A stretch of DNA of 64,000 bases from Sphingomonas sp. SORGH_AS_0950 (GTDB lineage: Bacteria > Pseudomonadota > Alphaproteobacteria > Sphingomonadales > Sphingomonadaceae), in the NCBI RefSeq assembly GCF_030818415.1, contig NZ_JAUTAE010000001.1:1242501-1306500 (forward strand). The letters are read 5' to 3'. A program made the position numbers and the translations under genes. The notes under the pieces were generated by a model. It did no database searches and was not told the origin of the DNA. It saw only the letters and a list, made by a program, of their open reading frames with translations. Below, piece after piece: positions 33,566 through 41,656 of this stretch; within the stretch, counting starts at the first letter, position 1, and each line of letters begins with the position of its first letter.

Positions 33566-36334
33566 ATGTTGAGCTTTCGCAGCATGATCCTGACGGCGAC
33601 CGCGCTCGCCGGACTTCAGGGCACCGCATTCGCACAGACCACGAATCAGGCACCGACGCAGACCGCGGTCGGAAGTGACCAGTCGGATACCGATGGCGAC
33701 GTCGTGGTCACCGGCATCCGCCAGAGCCTTCGCAACGCCATCAACGTCAAGCGCGAGGCCAACGCCGTCGTCGACGTGATCACCGCCGAGGACGTGGGCA
33801 AGTTCCCCGACCGCAACGTCGCGGAATCGCTGTCGCACATTCCGGGCGTCAGCATCGACCGCCGCTTCGGCGAGGGCGAGAAGGTCGCCATCCTGGGCAC
33901 CGATCCCGCGCTCAACCGCATGCTGCTCGACGGCCATGCGCTCGCCTCGGCCGACTGGGGCGGCAACGACAACGACCCGTCCAGCCGCACCTTCAACTAT
34001 TCGCTGCTCGCCCCCGAACTGGTCGACCGGCTCGAAGTCTACAAGTCGCCCGAACCCCGCATCGAAGAGGGCAGCCTGGGCGGCACCGTGATCGTGCGTA
34101 CCCGCCGTCCGCTCGACCTGGCGGCCAATTCGGTCTTCGCCTCGGGCGGCTACACCTATAACGACCGTTCCGAAAAGGGTAACATCCGCGGATCGGGTCT
34201 CTATAGCTGGCACAACGAAGCCAATAATTTCGGCTTCCTGGTCGCCGCCACCTATGACAAGCAGAACCTGACCCGCGCAGGCGTCGAGTTCTTCGGCTAT
34301 CAGAGCGGCGCGGACTTCTTCCAGAAGAACAGCGACGGCAGCGTGCGTCGCGACGCGAACGGCCAGGGCATCCTGCTGAACCCGAACGCCACCGTCACCG
34401 GCGGGTCGAAGGAAGACCTGATCAAGGCGGTCGCCCCCTTCGGCATCAACTATGCCTATTTCCAGCAGACCCGCGAGCGCGCCAGCGTGTCGGGCACCGT
34501 GCAGTATCGCCCGGCCGACAATCTGACGCTGACCCTGAACGGGCTGCACATCGACGGCAACTACAACAATTACAGCCAGTCGATGTACACCATCCCGGTC
34601 GCCTGGACCGGCAGCGTGCTGCAGACCGCCAATGTCAGCAACGGCGTCGTCAACTCGGCCAGCTTCGCCGCCGCGCCGAACCAGTCGGCCCAGCTCGACA
34701 CGCTGGTCCGCAAGACCAAGCTGAAGACCGACAATCTCAACTTCTTCGCCGACTGGGAAGGCGATGACGGCACGAAGATCAACTTCGCGGGCGGCTGGTC
34801 GAAGGCGACCGGCGGGCGCAATCCCGAATATCTGTTCAACGTGCAGACCAAGCTGCCGTTCAACTATGCCTTCACGCCCACCTCGGCGACGGTGAACTTC
34901 ACGGGCGACCTGACCAACCCGGCGAACTACTTCACCAACCCGAACAACAATCCGGCCCAGATCGAGGGCCGCCCGGTCGTCATCAACGGCCAGCAGCTGA
35001 ACGGCGCGCAGATCGGCGGCCTGGATTACAGCGTCACGACCGACCGCGACATCTTCGGCGGCTATGACGCGACCATCCCGGTCAATTTCGGCCCGTTCAC
35101 CCAGATCCTGCTGGGCAGCCGCGTGACCGATCACGTCAACCGCGTCGATGCGCGCGGCATCAACACCTACAAGACCAGCTCGCAGACCGTGGACCAGCTG
35201 GGCGTCACCACGCTCGTCACGCCCGATGGCGTGTTCGACGGCAGCGGCGGCATGGGCAATGCCACCAAATATCTGAACCTGCCCGACCAGGCCGTGATCG
35301 ACATCCTCGCAAAGTCGATCAACAGCCCGCTGGTCAACAAGGTCGGCGCCTCGACCAAGGTGCGCGAGACGGTCATCGCCTCCTATGTCCAGGCCAATTT
35401 CGAACAGGGCGGCCTGCGCGGCAACATCGGTGGTCGCCTGGTCTATACGCGCGACAAGTCCAACTATGCGCTGACGCTGTCCAACACGGTCAATCCGGTG
35501 CCGGTGCCCACCAGCACGACCACCGATTACCTGAAGTTCCTGCCCAGCGTGAACGTCGCCTATTCGATCACGCCCGAATTCCTGGTTCGCGGTTCGGTCG
35601 CGCAGGTGATCTCGCGTCCGCGCTATCAGGATCTGGCGGCGGCCACCTCGCTCAACGACGTCACCCTCGATGGCGGCGGCGGCAATCCGAACCTGAAGCC
35701 GTATGAGTCCACCAACTACGAACTGACCGCGGAATGGTATCCGCGCGCCGGCTCGCTGATCGCGGTCGAACTCTTCCGTCGCGACATCTCGAACTACATC
35801 ATCAACACGCGCACCAATGCGGTGTTCTTCAACTCGCTGCAGAACCGTCTGACGCCCTATAGCGTCAACCAGCCGATCAACGGCGGCAAGGCGAAGGTCA
35901 ACGGCGCGCTGGTGTCGGGCCAGACCGAAATCTGGGGCGGCTTCGGCATCCAGGCGAACTATTCGTACCAGGACAGCTCGACCTCGTCGGTCGACTCGAC
36001 CGGCGCGTCGCTCAACCTGCCCTATCTGTCGCGGCATACCGTCAACGTGATCCCCTATTTCGAGAGCGGGATCTTCCAGGCGCGGCTCAGCTACAATTAT
36101 CGCTCGAGCTATTTCCGCACGATCGGCCGCCTGAACTCGCGCGAAATGGTGGCGCCGTACAGCCAGCTCGACTTCTCGGCGGGTGTGAACCTGACCAAGG
36201 AGATCACGCTGACCGTCAATGCGCAGAACCTGCTCGACGAGACCTATTACCAGTATAACGCGACCCGCGACCGTCCGACCGCCTTCTACAAGAATGGCCG
36301 GACCTATGCGGCATCGGTGGCGGTGCGCTTCTAA
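33566..36334 (+). CDS. TonB-dependent outer-membrane receptor, probably for GlcNAc-containing sugars
   Basis: The 922-residue protein has a signal peptide (cleavage after GTAFA), TonB box (DVVVTG), plug (ITAEDVGKFPDRNVAESLSHIPGV) and a complete barrel ending in SVAVRF. The ATG at 33566 follows a G-rich ribosome-binding site at 33552-33557. It is divergent from cutC and the nag operon, the arrangement known for GlcNAc/chitooligosaccharide receptors in Caulobacter and Xanthomonas, so uptake of GlcNAc or N-glycan fragments is likely. Specificity is inferred from position. A good intrinsic terminator follows. Confidence 0.92.
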   Translation: MLSFRSMILTATALAGLQGTAFAQTTNQAPTQTAVGSDQSDTDGDVVVTGIRQSLRNAINVKREANAVVDVITAEDVGKFPDRNVAESLSHIPGVSIDRRFGEGEKVAILGTDPALNRMLLDGHALASADWGGNDNDPSSRTFNYSLLAPELVDRLEVYKSPEPRIEEGSLGGTVIVRTRRPLDLAANSVFASGGYTYNDRSEKGNIRGSGLYSWHNEANNFGFLVAATYDKQNLTRAGVEFFGYQSGADFFQKNSDGSVRRDANGQGILLNPNATVTGGSKEDLIKAVAPFGINYAYFQQTRERASVSGTVQYRPADNLTLTLNGLHIDGNYNNYSQSMYTIPVAWTGSVLQTANVSNGVVNSASFAAAPNQSAQLDTLVRKTKLKTDNLNFFADWEGDDGTKINFAGGWSKATGGRNPEYLFNVQTKLPFNYAFTPTSATVNFTGDLTNPANYFTNPNNNPAQIEGRPVVINGQQLNGAQIGGLDYSVTTDRDIFGGYDATIPVNFGPFTQILLGSRVTDHVNRVDARGINTYKTSSQTVDQLGVTTLVTPDGVFDGSGGMGNATKYLNLPDQAVIDILAKSINSPLVNKVGASTKVRETVIASYVQANFEQGGLRGNIGGRLVYTRDKSNYALTLSNTVNPVPVPTSTTTDYLKFLPSVNVAYSITPEFLVRGSVAQVISRPRYQDLAAATSLNDVTLDGGGGNPNLKPYESTNYELTAEWYPRAGSLIAVELFRRDISNYIINTRTNAVFFNSLQNRLTPYSVNQPINGGKAKVNGALVSGQTEIWGGFGIQANYSYQDSSTSSVDSTGASLNLPYLSRHTVNVIPYFESGIFQARLSYNYRSSYFRTIGRLNSREMVAPYSQLDFSAGVNLTKEITLTVNAQNLLDETYYQYNATRDRPTAFYKNGRTYAASVAVRF

Positions 36335-36366
36335 AAAAGCCGCCTCCGTCTTTACGATGCGGAAAG

Positions 36367-36397
36367 GCCCGTCGATCCAGGATCGGCGGGCTTTTTT
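36367..36397 (+). terminator. Rho-independent terminator after the TBDR gene
   Basis: GCCCGTCGATC (36367-36377) pairs with GATCGGCGGGC (36381-36391) around a three-base loop, with one G-T wobble, and is followed by six T residues (36392-36397). This is the clearest intrinsic terminator in the window; it ends the TBDR transcript 63 bases after its stop codon. Confidence 0.9.
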
Positions 36398-36512
36398 GCG
36401 ATCGGTGACTTTAACGAGTCATCAAAATGCTGCGCGCCTGTCACCGATCTGCGACGCGCACGTCACAGATGACGGGCATGACATTCCCAACGCCTAGCGT
36501 GGGGGAACGCCG

Positions 36513-37397
36513 ATGCCGATGACCAGCATTCCGATCGATGGCTCGCTGCACGAAGACGCCGCCATTCTCGACTTCATCCCCCGCGCGCCGGGGACCCCCG
36601 AACCCGAAGGCCAGGCGCGCCGCCGCTATCGCACGATCTGGATCTCGGACGTCCATCTCGGCACGCGCGGCTGCAATGCGGAAATGCTGATCGACTTTCT
36701 GGACCATGTCGACAGCGAGACCATGTATCTGGTCGGCGACATGATCGACGGCTGGCGGCTGAAGAAGAAATTCTACTGGCCCGCCGCGCACAACGACGTG
36801 GTGTGGCGGCTGCTGAAGCGCGCCAAGCGCGGCACCCGCGTCGTCTATATCCCCGGCAATCACGACGAGATCTTCCGCCAGTTCACCGGCATGGATTTCG
36901 GCGGCATCGCCATCTGTCGCAAGGCGATCCACGAGACGGCGGACGGTCGCCGCCTGCTGGTGCTGCATGGCGACGAGTTCGACGCGATCACGCTGGCGCA
37001 TCGCTGGCTCGCCCATGTCGGCGACTTCGCCTATACCGCACTGATGGAGGTCAATCGCTGGGTGAACATCGTCCGGCGGTGGATGAAGCGCCCCTATTGG
37101 TCGCTGTCCAAGCACGCCAAGGCCAAGGTGAAGAACGCCGTCGCCTTCATCTCGCATTTCGAGGAAGTCGTCGCCCATGCAGCGGGTGCGCGCGGGGTCG
37201 ATGGCGTGGTTTGCGGCCATATCCACACTGCCGAGATCCGCGACATCAACGGCGTCACCTATTATAATGACGGCGATTGGGTAGAGGGCTGCACCGCGCT
37301 GGTCGAGCATTTCGACGGCACGATGGAGATCCTGCACTGGGGCGACGAGATGGAGGCGCGGCGCAACCAGCCGCTCGCCGCCGCCATCGCCGCCTGA
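36513..37397 (+). CDS. UDP-2,3-diacylglucosamine diphosphatase-like metallophosphoesterase
   Basis: The 294-residue protein is a calcineurin-type phosphoesterase with all metal motifs: SDVHLG, GDMIDGW, GNHDE, HGDEFD and GHIHTAE. These match the LpxH-like group that removes UMP from UDP-diacylglucosamine in lipid A synthesis. Its length is larger than LpxH and it has a long helical insert near residues 165-215, so the substrate may differ. It is followed 19 bases later by a glycosyltransferase gene with which it probably forms an operon, perhaps for an envelope glycolipid. A GGGGGA site precedes the ATG. Confidence 0.85.
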   Translation: MPMTSIPIDGSLHEDAAILDFIPRAPGTPEPEGQARRRYRTIWISDVHLGTRGCNAEMLIDFLDHVDSETMYLVGDMIDGWRLKKKFYWPAAHNDVVWRLLKRAKRGTRVVYIPGNHDEIFRQFTGMDFGGIAICRKAIHETADGRRLLVLHGDEFDAITLAHRWLAHVGDFAYTALMEVNRWVNIVRRWMKRPYWSLSKHAKAKVKNAVAFISHFEEVVAHAAGARGVDGVVCGHIHTAEIRDINGVTYYNDGDWVEGCTALVEHFDGTMEILHWGDEMEARRNQPLAAAIAA

Positions 37398-37416
37398 CCG
37401 GGGAAGGACACACCGA

Positions 37417-38445
37417 ATGCGCATCGCGATCGTCACCGACGCCTGGAGCCCGCAGGTCAACGGTGTGGTCCGCACCCTGCAATCGGTCGCCGCCGAACTG
37501 CGCGCGATGGGGCATGAGCTGTGCATCGTCTCGCCCGATCGCTATGTCTCGGTCCCCTGCCCGACCTATCCCGAAATCCGGCTGGCGCTGCCGGGCCCCG
37601 GCGTGATCGGGCGGACGCTGGGCGAGTTCCTGCCCGATGCCATCCATATCGCGACCGAGGGGCCGCTGGGTCTGCTGGCGCGGCGCTGGGCGCTGGCGCA
37701 GGGGCTGCCCTTCACCACCGCCTATCACACCCAGTTCCCCGATTATGTCGCCGCGCGGATTCGCGCGATCGATCCCGAATTCGTCTGGCGCTATGTCCGC
37801 TGGTTCCACGCGCCCTCGACCGCGATCCTCGCCTCGACGCCCAGCGTGGCCGCGACGCTGACCGCGCATGACCTGCCCCAGAGCCGCCATTGGGGGCGCG
37901 GGGTCGATACCGCCCTGTTCCGGCCCGACGGCCCGCGCGATGCTTTTGTCGCAGGTCTGCCCGGCCCGGTGCAGCTCTATGCCGGGCGGGTCGCGGTCGA
38001 GAAGAATATCGCCGCCTTCCTCGCGACCGACGTGCCGGGGACCAAGGTTGTGGTCGGCGACGGCCCGGCGCGCGCCGCACTGGCCGCCCAATATCCCGAT
38101 GTCCATTTCCTGGGCGCGAAGTTTGGCGAGGATTTGGCGGCGATCTACCGCGCGGCGGATGTGTTCGTCTTCCCCAGCCGCACCGATACCTTCGGGCTGG
38201 TCATGATCGAGGCGCTGGCCTGCGGAACGCCGGTCGCCGCCCTGCCGGTACAGGGGCCGCTCGACGTGTTGAGTCCCGAGGTCGGGGTGATGGACGAGGC
38301 GCTGGAGCGGGCGATCGGGCAGGCGCTGACGCTCGACCGGACGATCTGTGCGGCATTCGGCCAGGAATTTTCCTGGCGGCGCAGCGCCGAGCAGTTCCTG
38401 GCGGCGCTGGCACGGATCGACCGCACGATGCGCAAGGCGGCCTGA
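37417..38445 (+). CDS. GT4 glycosyltransferase (glycolipid/mannosyl type)
   Basis: The 342-residue GT-B enzyme begins MRIAIVTDAWSPQVNGVVRTL, with the NGV motif of the SQD2/PimB-like GT4 branch, and has the C-terminal nucleotide-sugar site FPSRTDTFGLVMIEALACG. It probably transfers a sugar from a nucleotide donor to a lipid acceptor at the inner face of the membrane. It is paired with the LpxH-like phosphoesterase (GGGAAGGA ribosome-binding site, 19-base gap). Donor and acceptor cannot be read from sequence. Confidence 0.88.
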   Translation: MRIAIVTDAWSPQVNGVVRTLQSVAAELRAMGHELCIVSPDRYVSVPCPTYPEIRLALPGPGVIGRTLGEFLPDAIHIATEGPLGLLARRWALAQGLPFTTAYHTQFPDYVAARIRAIDPEFVWRYVRWFHAPSTAILASTPSVAATLTAHDLPQSRHWGRGVDTALFRPDGPRDAFVAGLPGPVQLYAGRVAVEKNIAAFLATDVPGTKVVVGDGPARAALAAQYPDVHFLGAKFGEDLAAIYRAADVFVFPSRTDTFGLVMIEALACGTPVAALPVQGPLDVLSPEVGVMDEALERAIGQALTLDRTICAAFGQEFSWRRSAEQFLAALARIDRTMRKAA

Positions 38446-38648
38446 TCGCTCGACTCCTCTGGACGGGTATCGCACATGCATCAGGCCTACGCCCCCGTTT
38501 AACGGGTTGAACCGCCCTTGCCTGCCATGTCATGGTCGCCGCTCGCGCGATTCGGCATGGCCATCGGCCGCCGATCGCTGATCCTTCGGTCGGTCCGTCA
38601 TTCGGCGCGCATCGGCCGCTCCAACCGCTGCACCCGAAAGGTCCCCGA

Positions 38649-40280
38649 TTGGACGTCGTCACGCTCAGCCTGTTCCTTCTCCTCGCCGTCGTCATCAGCG
38701 GCGTCGTCTCGCGCATCCTGCCCTCCGCGCTGCCGCGCCCCCTGGTCCAGATCGCGCTGGGCGCGGTGATCGGCGGGATCGCGCAGATCCGGGTCGAGCT
38801 CGATCCCGAGATCTTCTTCCTGCTGTTCGTGCCGCCGCTGCTCTTCCTCGATGGCTGGCGCATTCCCAAGGACGAGCTGTTTCGCGATGCCGGCGCGGTG
38901 CTGGGGCTGGCCTTGGGGCTGGTGTTCCTGACGGTGCTGGGCATGGGGCTGTTCATCCACTGGATGATCCCGGCCGTGCCCTATGCGGTGGCCTTCGCAC
39001 TCGCCGCCGTCGTGTCGCCGACCGATCCGATCGCGGTGTCGGCGATCGCGCAGAAAGCGCCGATCCCCAAGCGGATGATGCACATATTGGAGGGGGAGTC
39101 GCTGCTCAACGATGCCTCGGGCCTGGTCTGCCTGCGCTTTGCGGTCGCCGCCGCGCTGACCGGCACCTTCTCGCTCGCCCATGCCGGGCTGACCTTCGCC
39201 TGGATGGCGGTGTCGGGCGTCGGGCTGGGCGTCGCCATCGCCTGGGGCACGGTCACCGCCAAGGGCGTCTTCGCGCGGCGGTTCGGCGACGATAGCGGCT
39301 CGAACATCCTGGTCAGCCTGCTGATCCCCTTCGCCGCCTATATGGTCGCCGAGCATGTCGAGAGTTCGGGCGTGCTGGCGGCGGCGGCGGCGGGCATCGC
39401 CATGTCGTTCACCAACGTCTCCTCGGGTGCCAAGGCCGCGACGCGCATCCGGCGGCAGGCGGTGTGGGACATGCTGCAATTCACGCTGAACGGCATCATC
39501 TTCGTGCTGCTCGGCGAGCAGTTGCCCCAGGTCTTTGCGGGCGCGCGCGACACGGTGATGCTGACCGGCCATCTCAGCCCCTGGTGGCTGGGGCTGTACG
39601 TCGTCGCGATCGTCACCGGGCTGGCGGGGCTGCGTTTCCTGTGGACCTGGGTCGCGCTGCGCCTGACGCTGTTCCGCGAGCGGCATCTGCCCAACCGGAC
39701 CAGCCCGCCGCGCCGCGTCATCACCGCCATGTCGGTCGCGGGCGCGCGCGGGGCGATCACCCTGGCGGGCGCGCTGACCCTGCCGCTGACGCTGAACGAC
39801 GGCACGCCCTTTCCGGCGCGCGATCTGGTGATCTTCCTGGCATGCGGGGTCATTCTCTGCTCGCTGGTGATCGCCAGCCTGACGCTGCCGCTGCTGCTGC
39901 GCGGGCTGGCGCTGCCCAGCGAGGACGGGATCAGCGAACTCGACCGCACCCGCGTCGCCGCCGCCAAGGCCGCGATCGCCGAGCTGGAACGCTTCCAGCA
40001 CGAAATGGCCGAGGGGCGCGAGGATGCCGACCAATATGTCGAGATCGCCTCGCGCCTGATGGACGGCTATCGCAGCCGGATCGACACGCTGGAGGGCGAC
40101 GACGATCCCGACGCCCGCCGCCTGGAGGATGTCGAGCGACGGATGCGGCTGGCGGCGATCCGCGCCGAGCGGCGGGTGGTGTTCGAGCTGCTCAACGCGC
40201 GCGCCATCGGGTCGGAAACTGCGCAGCGTCTGGGTCGCGAGCTGGACCTGATCGACACGCGCCTGTCGACGCAGGGCTGA
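38649..40280 (+). CDS. Na+/H+ antiporter, CPA1 family
   Basis: The inner-membrane protein of about 543 residues has 12 or more helices, the transport motif ESLLNDASGLVCLRF and SPTDPIAVSAI, and a long charged C-terminal cytoplasmic tail (about residues 430-543) rich in Glu/Arg and helical. The TTG at 38649 is chosen because GAAAGG lies seven bases upstream and the protein then starts directly with the first helix (DVVTLSLFLLLAVV); an upstream in-frame ATG at 38532 would add 39 untypical residues. It exchanges sodium (or potassium) for protons. It appears to be a single gene. Confidence 0.9.
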   Translation: MDVVTLSLFLLLAVVISGVVSRILPSALPRPLVQIALGAVIGGIAQIRVELDPEIFFLLFVPPLLFLDGWRIPKDELFRDAGAVLGLALGLVFLTVLGMGLFIHWMIPAVPYAVAFALAAVVSPTDPIAVSAIAQKAPIPKRMMHILEGESLLNDASGLVCLRFAVAAALTGTFSLAHAGLTFAWMAVSGVGLGVAIAWGTVTAKGVFARRFGDDSGSNILVSLLIPFAAYMVAEHVESSGVLAAAAAGIAMSFTNVSSGAKAATRIRRQAVWDMLQFTLNGIIFVLLGEQLPQVFAGARDTVMLTGHLSPWWLGLYVVAIVTGLAGLRFLWTWVALRLTLFRERHLPNRTSPPRRVITAMSVAGARGAITLAGALTLPLTLNDGTPFPARDLVIFLACGVILCSLVIASLTLPLLLRGLALPSEDGISELDRTRVAAAKAAIAELERFQHEMAEGREDADQYVEIASRLMDGYRSRIDTLEGDDDPDARRLEDVERRMRLAAIRAERRVVFELLNARAIGSETAQRLGRELDLIDTRLSTQG

Positions 40281-40367
40281 GGTCGCTCAGCCCAGCATCT
40301 TTGCCCTTGCGCGGAGCGGCGAATTATCGTGTCTCGTCGGCCGGGTCCGGCATCGACAGGGGGTGGA

Positions 40368-41363
40368 ATGCACGCAGACGTCGCGAACAAGTGCCTGAAT
40401 TGCGGGGCAAGCCTGGTCGGTCCTTACTGCCATGAGTGCGGCCAGTCGGCGCATATCCACCGGACGCTGGGCGCCTGGTGGCACGACTTCAGCCACGGCG
40501 TCCTGCATATCGAGGGACAGGTGTGGCGCACCATGGCCAAGCTCGTCACCCGGCCCGGCGAGCTGACCCGCCGCTATATCGCGGGCGAGCGCCGTCGCTT
40601 CCTGTCGCCGCTGGCGCTGTATCTGTTCAGCGTCTTCCTGCTCTACATCGCCTATTCGGTGCTGGGCGGGTTCGCGACCTTCCACGCCCCCGGTACGCAG
40701 GAGGCCGCGACCGAGCTCCGCGCCGAGGTCGCCACGACCGAGCGTCGCATCGCGGCGATCGACCGGCAACGCGCCGACGCCGTCGCCGCGAAACGCGATA
40801 CCGCGGCGCTCGACGGCGAGCGTGCGACCCTGGTCAAGCGGCAGCATGATCTGGAATTCACCGCCATGGCGCTGGGCGGCGGAGGCAGCGGGACCGCGTC
40901 GGGCCATGGCGCGCAGGAGGCCCAGGTCATCACCGGCTGGAAATCGCTCGACGAAAAGATCGCCCATGCGGTTCGCGATCCCGAATTCCTCCTCTTCAAG
41001 ATGGAGGCGAACGGCTATAAATTCTCCTGGGCGCTGATCCTGTTGTCGATGCCGTTCATGCGCCTGTTCTTCCTGTGGAAGCGCGGGCTGGCAATGTTCG
41101 ACCATGCCGTCTTCGTCACCTATTCGCTCAGCTTCGTCAGCCTGCTGATGGTCGTCATGATCCTCTGGACGAAGCTGGCGCACCTGCCCGGCCTGGGATT
41201 GCTGATGCTCGCCTTTCCCGTGCATCTCTTCCTCCAGATTCGCGGCGCCTATGGCCTGGGTCCGCTGGCGGGGCTGGTGATGACGCTGGTCGTCGGGGTC
41301 ATGGCGGCGGCCGTTCTGCTGATCTGGATCGTCGCATTGCTGGCGCTCGGCATGGCGCATTGA
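40368..41363 (+). CDS. DUF3667 zinc-ribbon membrane protein
   Basis: The 331-residue protein starts with a zinc ribbon (CLNCGASLVGPYCHECGQ, two CxxC pairs), followed by a conserved block (TLGAWWHDFSHGVLHIEGQVWRTM; TRPGELTRRYIAGERRRFLSPLALYLF), a membrane helix, an Ala/Arg/Glu-rich coiled-coil (about residues 110-160) and three or four more helices to the C terminus. This is the DUF3667/DUF3667-like family of unknown function. The ATG at 40368 has an AGGGGG site; an upstream GTG at 40329 does not. No operon partners. Confidence 0.88.
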   Translation: MHADVANKCLNCGASLVGPYCHECGQSAHIHRTLGAWWHDFSHGVLHIEGQVWRTMAKLVTRPGELTRRYIAGERRRFLSPLALYLFSVFLLYIAYSVLGGFATFHAPGTQEAATELRAEVATTERRIAAIDRQRADAVAAKRDTAALDGERATLVKRQHDLEFTAMALGGGGSGTASGHGAQEAQVITGWKSLDEKIAHAVRDPEFLLFKMEANGYKFSWALILLSMPFMRLFFLWKRGLAMFDHAVFVTYSLSFVSLLMVVMILWTKLAHLPGLGLLMLAFPVHLFLQIRGAYGLGPLAGLVMTLVVGVMAAAVLLIWIVALLALGMAH

Positions 41364-41656
41364 CCCGTCAATCGGTTGCATCACCGCCCGGTTCGCGATC
41401 CCCCCAGAAAATGGGTGGACGCCCCCTTCCCGCCTTGCCATGATACCAAAACATACCATGAGAATACCGGCACGCGACAAGCCGGTGGATTGCGGGGGTG
41501 ACGGATGGCGAGAAAGAGCCTGATGCGAGCGGGGACCATGTCCGCCGCCGTCGCGCGTGCCCGCCGCCGGTCCGGCCGGGTCCGGCCTTTTGGTTCCATG
41601 TCCTTTGCCGTGCGGGGCTTGGTCCGCGCACCGATGCAGCTTCCGGGGAAATCGTC
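41364..41656 (+). promoter_or_regulatory. Leader of the mannosidase operon with three helically spaced ATACC words
   Basis: This 293-base gap precedes the glycosidase operon. ATACC occurs at 41443-41447, 41453-41457 and 41464-41468, so at 10 and 11 base spacing on one face of the helix (GGTAT on the other strand). The same word family is seen at the nag promoter (32523-32541). I read it as a candidate site for the GntR regulator. An ATG-initiated frame from 41498 runs in frame into the first gene but lacks signal features, so translation probably begins at 41657. Confidence 0.45.

Noticed and set aside
33455..36037. An 860-codon minus-strand open frame opposite the TBDR gene
   Set aside because: The plus-strand protein has signal peptide, TonB box, plug and barrel; the antisense product matches no family.
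36335..36512. Inverted words after the TBDR terminator (GTCAC/GTGAC types) as a second regulatory site
   Set aside because: The arms are five to six bases with mismatches, within the range of chance; only the terminator at 36367-36397 is well supported.
41498..41656. Upstream ATG extending the beta-mannosidase by 53 residues
   Set aside because: The extension is Arg/Pro-rich and would bury the signal peptide; the TTG at 41657 has a ribosome-binding site and starts with a normal signal.
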